From Aurifilum marmelostoma (lineage: Eukaryota > Ascomycota > Sordariomycetes > Diaporthales > Cryphonectriaceae), in the NCBI GenBank assembly GCA_027559495.1, contig JAMXSV010000003.1, forward strand, positions 2,418,001 through 2,482,000: a stretch of 64,000 nucleotides of DNA, written 5' to 3'. Positions 56,914 through 64,000 of the stretch are shown here, piece after piece. Position 1 is the first letter of the stretch, and every line of letters begins with the position of its first letter. The translations under genes and the position numbers were made by a program. Below the pieces are notes generated by a model. That model did no database searches, was not told the DNA's origin, and was given only the letters and a program-made list of their open reading frames with translations.

Positions 56914-59803
56914 CTACATCCCATCAATATCCATTAATTCGTCATCCAGACCATCATCTCCGATATAGTCGAAACCGTCTCCTGCTGCCTGCTGCCCGGA
57001 AGTGGCAGCGCCGTTGACCTCTGCGTCCCTCAGTTCTTGTATCTGCTGCTCGTCGAGCTGCTCCTGATGCTTCTTGAGGTCAAACTCGCTCCAGGTACTT
57101 ATTCCCTCCTGGTCCTTGGCCCTGAAAGGCTGCGCCATACTTCTCAGGAACCGCCTGGCACTGCTGACTGCCATGTCTGTGCTGAGATTGCTGTCAGAGT
57201 CCAGGAGGGCCTGATTGATCCATTTTGGGAGCTGGCCCCGCTTCTTCTGGAACCGCCTGTCCGCCAGCACCATGATGCCATAATCGTCTTTGCCTCTCAA
57301 CACTCGTCCGAGGCACTGCGCTGCGTGACGCATGGCGTCGAAGGACAGGAAGTCGTTCTCACGAATGCGGTAGGTTTCTCTCAAAAACTCCAGGCGGGCC
57401 TTGAGGATTCGGGATTCAGTGTACTGAAAGGGAACACCCATGCACAGCACTGTTCGACCGTACTGATGGTCAAAGTCGATACCCTCCGATACCTTCCCTC
57501 GGGCCACGCACAACAAGACGGCACCGCGACCGTTGCAGCATGCAGTGCGGTAGGTTTCCAGCGCCAGCGAGGTCTCCTGCGCGTCCGGAGTCTCGACGAG
57601 GATGAGCTTGTATTTCCAGACCTCGTTGAGGATGCCCATACCCTGCCACATGCTGATGATGGATTCCATGTACAGGTAGGAGGGGAAGAAGACGACAAGA
57701 CCATCCGGCGTGGTCTTGGCGAACTCCGTCAAGAGATTACCATAGTTGCGCACCACACTCGGCTCGTTCCGCACCTGGAAGCTGGTAGAGATGGCAGCCT
57801 GGTCGCTGCCTCTTGTCACTATCATTGGCAAGAACGATCGCCGTGCTAGCGTCATGCTGTATGACTCTTGGACCACAGTGGTGAAGCCCAGCATTTTTGG
57901 ATACATCTCGAGGGGAGATATGGTACCTGATGTGATGATGACAGAGCTGAATCGATCAAAGACTGGCTTGATGGCAATAGCTGCATCCAGGCAGGTAAAG
58001 TGGAGAACAGGGTTAGGCACCTCGGCCGTGTCGGACTCGTATGGCTCCAATATAAGAAGGAATCCCTTCTCGTAGGTGGCAACGAGGGTGGCAAAGGTAG
58101 CTACCTCCTGCAAGGGCTGATAGTCCTCGATGTTGGTGAGCTCGAGAGTCCTGACAAGGGACGTGAGGCGTTCGGCACAGAATCGGAGGGGTTTCTTCTC
58201 GATGAAGGTAAACTCCTTCAGGTGGGCTAGGAACGAGGGCGGGGTTTCCGAGATAACCTGTCGGACTTTCATGCGCGTCTGATATAGCGAAGTTGTCAGT
58301 GAGAGCGATCTTGGGAGGATGATCTTGGGCGTAGCTCGAACCTTGAGATACTCGATGAACCTCTTCAAGAACGCCACGAAGTGCTCCGCCCTCCGTATGT
58401 TGCCAGGTACCGCCTCTGACAGTAAGTCCTCGGGTAATACTGTGAATCACATCAGCATACTCGTAAGGGAACGTGACTTGATTGGGAGTGCTCACCGGGG
58501 TTGGCCATCAGAGTCTCCTCCTGACGGGCTTCGTCTGCTTCTCTGAGGCCGTCCACTAGTTTCTGGTACTCATTCTCAAGCGCCCGCTGATCGGTTTCCC
58601 TCATCTGGTTGATTTTCGTCTCGAGATTTTGAGCGCCACGTGTGGCCTTCCTGAGCGAATCCTCGGTAATGTCAGTGCTGAGCGACTCGATGCAGACGTT
58701 GTCGATGTTGTGAGCCTCGTCAAAGACGACAATGCAGTCTTTAGACAAGTCCTTGGAGACGCGCTCGGCGATCTTGGGATCGAGAAGATAGTGATATGAG
58801 TAGATAATCACGTTGCAGAATTGCATCTACAGGCCCGTCAGCTTTTCCACGGGCATCCAACTGAAAACGATTTGGAGGGAGGCGTCTCACCATGCGACGC
58901 GCCGTAAAGTAAGGACACTGTTTGTGCTGCTCACCATAGCGTAAGAGGCCATCAAAGGTCCAGACGCCGTTTGGTATGAGGTTGTGAGCCTCGAGAAGAT
59001 CGAGATTCTATGCACGTCAGCAAAGAGAAAAAGAGAAGAAAACAAACCAAACAGAGAGAAAGGAGCAAATTAGCAGCAGCAGGAAAGGACACAGACTTAC
59101 ATCGTGGTAGACGCAGAGCTCGACATCCTCACCGCGCTCCTTCTTCTCCTTTACGAAACCAGCCGTCAGGCTTCGGCAACGGGCGTCGACAACGTTTCCG
59201 CTCTTCTCCCGCTTGACGGAGGGATGGAGACAAAGATTCTTTCGACTGGTCAGGCCCAGGCCCCTGAACTCCTCCTCGTAGCCGAGCTGGTCGGTGCGGT
59301 ATTTCATGAGGGCTCTGAGCTCGGCCAATGCCTTCTCGATCTCGGACATGGTACGGGAACAGTAGATGAGTTTCCGCTTCTCCGGGTAGTACTGCTGATA
59401 CGCGACGATCAAGGACAGCAGCGAGATAGTCTTTCCGGTGCCCGAGGGCATCTCCAAGACACAGTGGCCACCCGCATCAAGGGTCCCTGGAGAGGCAGAT
59501 CTACATTCAGCACTGGATACCATAGGCCGGGGCAGCAGGAAATAGGCTGGATATTTTTTGGGGAGGGGGGGGGGACGGGGGAACGCACGTTTGAGGTCGG
59601 ACATGTAGGCATATTGTTCTATTATCGGTCAGCTTGACGCCAGCCTGTGTCCACCCACCACTTATGCAGCTGAGAGGAGAAGCAGATGCGTACCAGGATA
59701 GATGTTCGGATACGGGAAGAGCACAGGCAGGTCGCTGTCGACAGAGTCAGCGGCGCATGTCGCAACGAGTAGAAAGAACGCCTCACTCTATGTTAAACCT
59801 CAT
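56914..59803 (-). CDS. RAD3: Rad3/XPD 5'-3' DNA helicase, TFIIH subunit
   Basis: Predicted 815 residues in seven exons on the minus strand: 59803-59787, 59734-59694, 59618-59589, 59486-59101, 59007-58891, 58826-58496 and 58439-56914. The first and third exons are only 17 and 30 nt. Rad3/XPD is the iron-sulphur helicase of TFIIH, needed for nucleotide-excision repair and as a structural part in transcription initiation. Motifs: Walker A PSGTGKT (residues 43-49), DEAH box (residues 233-236), and four Fe-S cysteines in KNLCLHPS, DARCRSL, VELCVYHD and HKQCPYF. Helicase domain 2 has VIITSGTISPLE, ARGKVSEGIDF and the final AQCLGRVLRGKDDYG. The C-terminus is acidic. The N-terminus reads MRFNIDDLPVLFPYP, the normal XPD start, which confirms the 17-nt first exon. 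All introns (52-102 nt) keep phase. The gene is intact. Confidence 0.95.
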
Positions 59804-62729
59804 GATGGCGGCAGCCTGAGGACTAGAGGATGCCTCAAGGGTCCTCACGCGACAGGCCCGGGTGATACTTGCGACTAGAGTAGAGGAAGGGGCACAAAGT
59901 GAAAGTGGCAATGAACAGATGGGTCGATAGGGGCTGAGGCCCGCCCAAGCTCAAAACTAAAGCAACAAACTGGATGGATTAGAGCAATGACGGGGCTGTT
60001 CGCTGCCAGTCACGTTTCCAGGTGAAAAGCTGAATGCAACCCTCAGGTCCCTGGGTTTCGGTGGCAAGCGCCGCCGCAAGGCGTGCTGCCTGCCTAGCAG
60101 ACCTAAGCTTCACCTGCTGTATCTTGCCCCCCGTACCGCAGGCACGGAAGGCCTGGGCTTGTCGGCCGAAATTCCCTGCCAAAGCCTCCCCTATAGCCTT
60201 TTTTCTGGCTCAAACAGAGAGCCTGGACGCCTGGGTTCCCGATGCTATCGACTCTGCAGCTTTTGGACGTGTGATGCCTGATGGTCTTTGGGGGTAAGAG
60301 GCGTAAAGGTGGAGTGGAATTGATGATGCCAGGCGCGGTGTCACGTGCTGGAACGATTCCGGGATGGAGGACATGCACAGTACGAACAATACAGTATTGC
60401 AAATTATGGCCTACTGTTTCTACATAGTACCGTTGGGATTGGTCAACAGCGCCAGTCAGTACTCGGTACAGCGAATCACACGGCGGAACCTAGACTTCTG
60501 CACGTACCACATCGCAGTGCCGCAATGTATACTTGGTATTTGCGAGCCTGGCATCTCCAGGTTTAGAAAACACCCCTCTAGCTCCTCTCTTGTGGTCCAA
60601 CATTGTATACCATGAAATGGTTCAATCGCAGTACTGTGGTACAGTTGAGTAGATATGTGTTTATCGAATGCAAGCGCCATCATGTTCACCGATTAGCCGC
60701 TGCCCCATCTCACTGCTACCCTCCCACGTGCCTTTGATCCTACTGTGTGCTATGCAATCAGGCCAGCCACCTCACATCTTATTTGATCACCCGTTGCCCA
60801 CCTTCCTCGGTAGATGGCTAGATGAGTCAACTTTTGCGCAAGGGAGAAAAGGAAGAAGAAGGGAGAGAGATAAGAACATTCTCCCACGCCTGGGCATATG
60901 TGCAGGGTCCAATCTTGTCCCTGCCAAAGAAGTACGTATGCCCAATGAAGTGGTTAAGTGGACTGGTGGTGCCTATTCCTTATATGACCTATCCCCACTG
61001 CTCACCATGCCGCAGCTGCAAACAGCAGGTATTAAGGTGACCATACGATGATAGGTACCAAGCAGGTTGGTGTCGCCTAGCGGCGGCCTGTCACCGTCCA
61101 GATCTACCAGGTTGTGTGCGCGCCGTAAAGGTTTGGCGGTGTGCCTAACAATTTCAGGGCCTCCTCTCTCCAGAGCCTACAGGATAGGTGGGCCGAGTCC
61201 ACGCTAAGTGCTATTCCAAAGGCGGATCTCTTTCCTCGGGCCAAGTTAGCAGTAAAGAGCCCCGTCTTTTTCCAAGGGGACAGTGAGCGGATGGGCAGCA
61301 TGCAGAATGCCATCAACTGAATGTGTAATTGTACTCTTCTTGATGTCGACAATCCACAACATCTATCAAGGGCCCACGCTTCCGGGTCCCGGGCACCGGG
61401 TCTTGGATCCGGCCTCATCAGTGCGTCGAGAATCCTGATGTCTGTGTGCCCAGCCCTTTTCTCCCCCTTCCTTGATTGATTACATAGTGCCTGCTATATA
61501 CATGCAGCCGCACAGCGCAGTGGTCTCATTTAGGCGTATAATTGCAACCCACCCCCCCCATATTCACATAGGTACTTTACAACGCATAGTTTGTCATTTA
61601 TACATCCCTCGTTCTGTCTCGGATAGTATATATCTATTCTGGAGGGCTGAAAAGCACTGTGTTTTCATAGTCAAAGTGGGATGGGGAAAAAAGGCCTTTG
61701 TCAGACCAAAGAACTGCGGAAACCGGACAGACAAAGAGAAGGAGGAAGCATGGGTACTGCAACATCAATATTGGAAAAGCTGAATGCTTGTTTCAGGTGC
61801 AACATAGTGCTGTGCAATATACATCACAAGGTGCCACAGGATTTCACAGACAAATTATGCCAACATACATTTCGCTCCCCCCGGGCTGCATAACCGCCAG
61901 ACATATATGACTCTGTAGGATGGTGACCTTTGTACTCGGTGTCCCGATCATGATGGTAGAACAAGACTCTGTGTCCAGGCCTTGTCAATCACCAGCAGCT
62001 AAGCCTAGGCGAAGGTGTCGATGATGATATACAATATTTATCCAAAATGGATGATTATGTTATGTATTATTACTAGTACTGTGCTATGACACCAGAAATG
62101 TTTGGGTGAAGGAGTCGGTAGTGTCGGACTGGCAAGGAATGCATGCTGACCGGCTTCCTCCCCCCCCCACCCCCGGGTCCTTCTGGTCGCTTCCTCTCTT
62201 CCCTTCTTGCTTTGTTGCTCCTTTCTCCAATGTGGTCTCTACTCTACCTCTTGCTCCCCTCTATACTATGTAGTGTGTTCTTGAATCCTTCGTGAACGGG
62301 CCAGGTCAAGGCCCATTGGTTGGCAAGCGCAAACAAGTTCGGGGGTCCTTTTGGGCCCTAAACCGGAGATGGCTAGGCCTCCTCGCCAGCAGGGGATCGC
62401 ATCCTTCGACGACGACCACCGCCGGAACCTGCTGGGACGACCTGCTACGTAGGATTTTAGACTTCTTACGATGCACAATGATTCTCTCATCGCGCCCACC
62501 AGCCAACCCACCACCAATCCACCAGGTCTCGTATGGGTACCATGCCATGCCATGCCAGCTGTCTTTTCTCTGCCTCTCGGCTGTCTCAACAGTGTCTCTC
62601 CGCCCTCGCTCTCTGTCCTCCTGTTTTGGCCCCCCCACCTTCTCCCTCTCCCCAATCTCTCTCTTCCTTGTGACATGTCTGGCTGGGCTGACCCAACGCA
62701 GTGGAGCCACGGCATGCTCTGGGGCGTTG

Positions 62730-62749
62730 GTGTGTGTGTGTGTGTGTGT
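62730..62749. repeat. (GT)n microsatellite
   Basis: About ten GT units in the gene-free stretch at the right of the window. Confidence 0.9.
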
Positions 62750-63726
62750 TCTGTGTTCGACAGCAGCCACACCCAGCCCTATGATGCCGTTTCGCCCGTC
62801 ACTTTGGCACCTTTCTCGACATCGTACAGGGACAAAAACGGCCGTCAGAAACAATAAGCATCCAACCAGGTCGGACCTCGTACTATGTATGTATGGTACA
62901 TATGTATGATATGCAACCATAAGCCCCAACTGGCCCGGTTGGGTGGAGTCTCTTGCAGTTGTCCTCGTCGTCTCCCCCCTCCCCTTCTTCTTGATGATCT
63001 ACTTGTTCTTCAGCCCATCCACCCCTCCCGGTGCCCACTACGAGACCCTGACCCATGTTCGAGTCCATCTTATCCACCTCAAATATGTACGTTGGTTCGA
63101 CCCAACGGCCCGTGTTAGGTATGGTTTGGTGCAAAGTATTGTGCCTCCAATATGCCTTGATCTGACATGACAGAAGGAAAAAAAAACCCTGCTGTCCAGT
63201 AAGGACTGTGGCACTAACCTCTTTCTTGTCTCTTCTCCCCTCACTCTCTGTCCCCCCCCCCTCCCCTTCTGTTCCTTCGTCTTGTTAGGGCATCCCAGCT
63301 ATCAGCCCTGCTGTCTGCCACTGGTGTTGCTTCATAGAGACACTCCCCACCCTTGCGGCATCCCAGGCTTGCTGCTCGACTTCAGCCTCGTCTTCTCAAC
63401 CTGGACCTGGGCCTGGACGGACGCCTGGATAGCTCAGTCCTCCCTGGGTGGGTATATCTGCCTGGTGGACGTCGCATCATCTCATCCTTCCCCCACCTGC
63501 CGTTGCTCTTCTGGTTATATCTCTGATTTGGACGCCACCTTTCTTCGCAGCACTTGCGACGAGGAGAAACCGTCTCCAGAGCACCTTTTCTTAACACTCC
63601 TTCTCCCGATTTGCCTCTCTGGCTATCTCTCTCCCCCCCTCCGACACCCGGCACAGACAGACATACGCCACACGTCACATCACCAGGTGTCAGCATTATC
63701 TGGATAAGACTCACCACGCAGCGGGC

Positions 63727-63780
63727 ACCGGCCTCCTTCTACACCGGCCTCCTTCTACACCGGCCTCCTTCTACACCGGC
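63727..63780. repeat. 16-bp tandem repeat, about 3.4 copies
   Basis: The unit ACCGGCCTCCTTCTAC is repeated exactly three times (63727-63774), with the start of a fourth copy that diverges into ACCGGCCGCAG. It sits about 140 nt upstream of the putative start codon at 63918. Confidence 0.95.
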
Positions 63781-63917
63781 CGCAGTCCACAGAGAGCCTG
63801 AGCTGCTTGGAATCTCTGTGGTGTAGTCATCATCACCTTCACTACCAGAAGAGGAGAGCGGCTGGGATCTGGTCCTCTTCACGCGTCTCCTCGCCAGGAT
63901 CCTCTTTTCTTTGAGCC

Positions 63918-64000
63918 ATGGACCTGACGCCGCCTCTGACGCGATCACCCGCCTCGACGCCCAAGACGTACTGCCCATCAGAGGCATCCTCTTCAGATTA
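63918..64000 (+). CDS. Probable 5' end of a gene truncated by the window edge
   Basis: An ATG in good context (GAGCCATGG) opens a frame to the end of the window (27 codons): MDLTPPLTRSPASTPKTYCP and on into a Ser-rich stretch. The Pro/Ser/Thr-rich composition is typical of disordered N-termini of fungal regulatory proteins, and the region upstream looks like a long leader. A competing open frame on the minus strand (63739-63987) is judged less likely. No family can be named from this much. Confidence 0.4.
   Translation, partial: MDLTPPLTRSPASTPKTYCPSEASSSD

Larger units (their letters stand above)
59804..63917. other. 4.1 kb region without recognisable genes
   Basis: 59804-60000 is probably the XPD promoter and leader. 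Beyond that no protein family or exon chain was recognised on either strand. A TG microsatellite lies at 62730-62749 and pyrimidine-rich tracts at about 62560-62680 and 63225-63270. The right end (from about 62900) is plausibly a long promoter and leader of the gene starting at 63918. 60030-60300 is GC-rich and less obviously composition-driven, but its frames (63-99 codons) match nothing I know. Confidence 0.5.

Noticed and set aside
62292..62929. Two overlapping opposite-strand frames of about 205 codons
   Set aside because: Both run through a GT microsatellite and pyrimidine tracts and resemble no protein family.

Overview
The window looks like nuclear DNA of a filamentous ascomycete (Pezizomycotina, probably a Sordariomycete). 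The reasons are: GC-rich coding exons split by short introns (about 50-190 nt, GTAAGT/GTATGT-like donors, CTGAC/CTAAC branch sites, CAG/TAG acceptors); pyrimidine-rich leaders before start codons; intergenic DNA full of microsatellites and homopolymers; no operons; and a gene set typical of fungi (Atg18, Rad3/XPD, Ppm2/TYW4, Pps1, Ulp1, Gut2). No virus, plasmid, CRISPR array or intact transposon was recognised. All exon boundaries were deduced by eye from reading frame, splice signals and protein-family continuity.

Layout. 1-2.6 kb: long upstream region. 2.6-5.9 kb (+): MHYT-domain membrane sensor. 7.4-9.6 kb (+): mitochondrial FAD glycerol-3-phosphate dehydrogenase. 12.1-14.1 kb (-): RGS-domain protein, interrupted by one in-frame TGA. 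14.1-22.7 kb: an 8.6 kb stretch without a recognisable gene. 22.7-25.4 kb (-): Ulp1-type SUMO protease. 27.8-30.0 kb (-): phenol 2-monooxygenase-family flavoprotein. 33.0-35.0 kb (+): uncharacterised protein with a conserved-looking C-terminal domain. 36.7-40.0 kb (-): DDHD-domain phospholipase. 40.7-41.8 kb (-): cation/Ca2+ exchanger with a one-base frameshift. 42.7-44.6 kb (+): NRAMP-type metal transporter, divergent from the exchanger. 47.0-49.3 kb (+): Pps1-like dual-specificity phosphatase. 50.1-51.8 kb (-): Atg18 PROPPIN, also with a one-base frameshift. 53.0-56.9 kb (+): Ppm2/TYW4 wybutosine enzyme (methyltransferase + Kelch + JmjC). 56.9-59.8 kb (-): Rad3/XPD helicase, tail to tail with TYW4. 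59.8-63.9 kb: no gene seen. 63.9 kb to the end (+): probable start of a further gene.

The genes are mostly independent housekeeping or signalling genes and do not form a biosynthetic cluster. The closest functional link is the adjacent pair of cation transporters (exchanger and NRAMP) sharing one 0.86 kb divergent intergenic region. The phenol monooxygenase stands alone, with no obvious pathway partners.

The most notable anomalies are three broken reading frames in otherwise well-formed genes: a single TGA inside the RGS gene, and +1 frame breaks at runs of exactly six G/C in the exchanger and in ATG18. They are either sequence errors, unrecognised splicing, or real recoding or inactivation. 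Because ATG18 is a core autophagy gene, error or unusual splicing is the leading explanation there. I see no convincing previously undescribed system; the best leads are these interruptions, a GC-AG intron in ATG18, the micro-exons of the XPD gene, and the gene-free 8.6 kb stretch.
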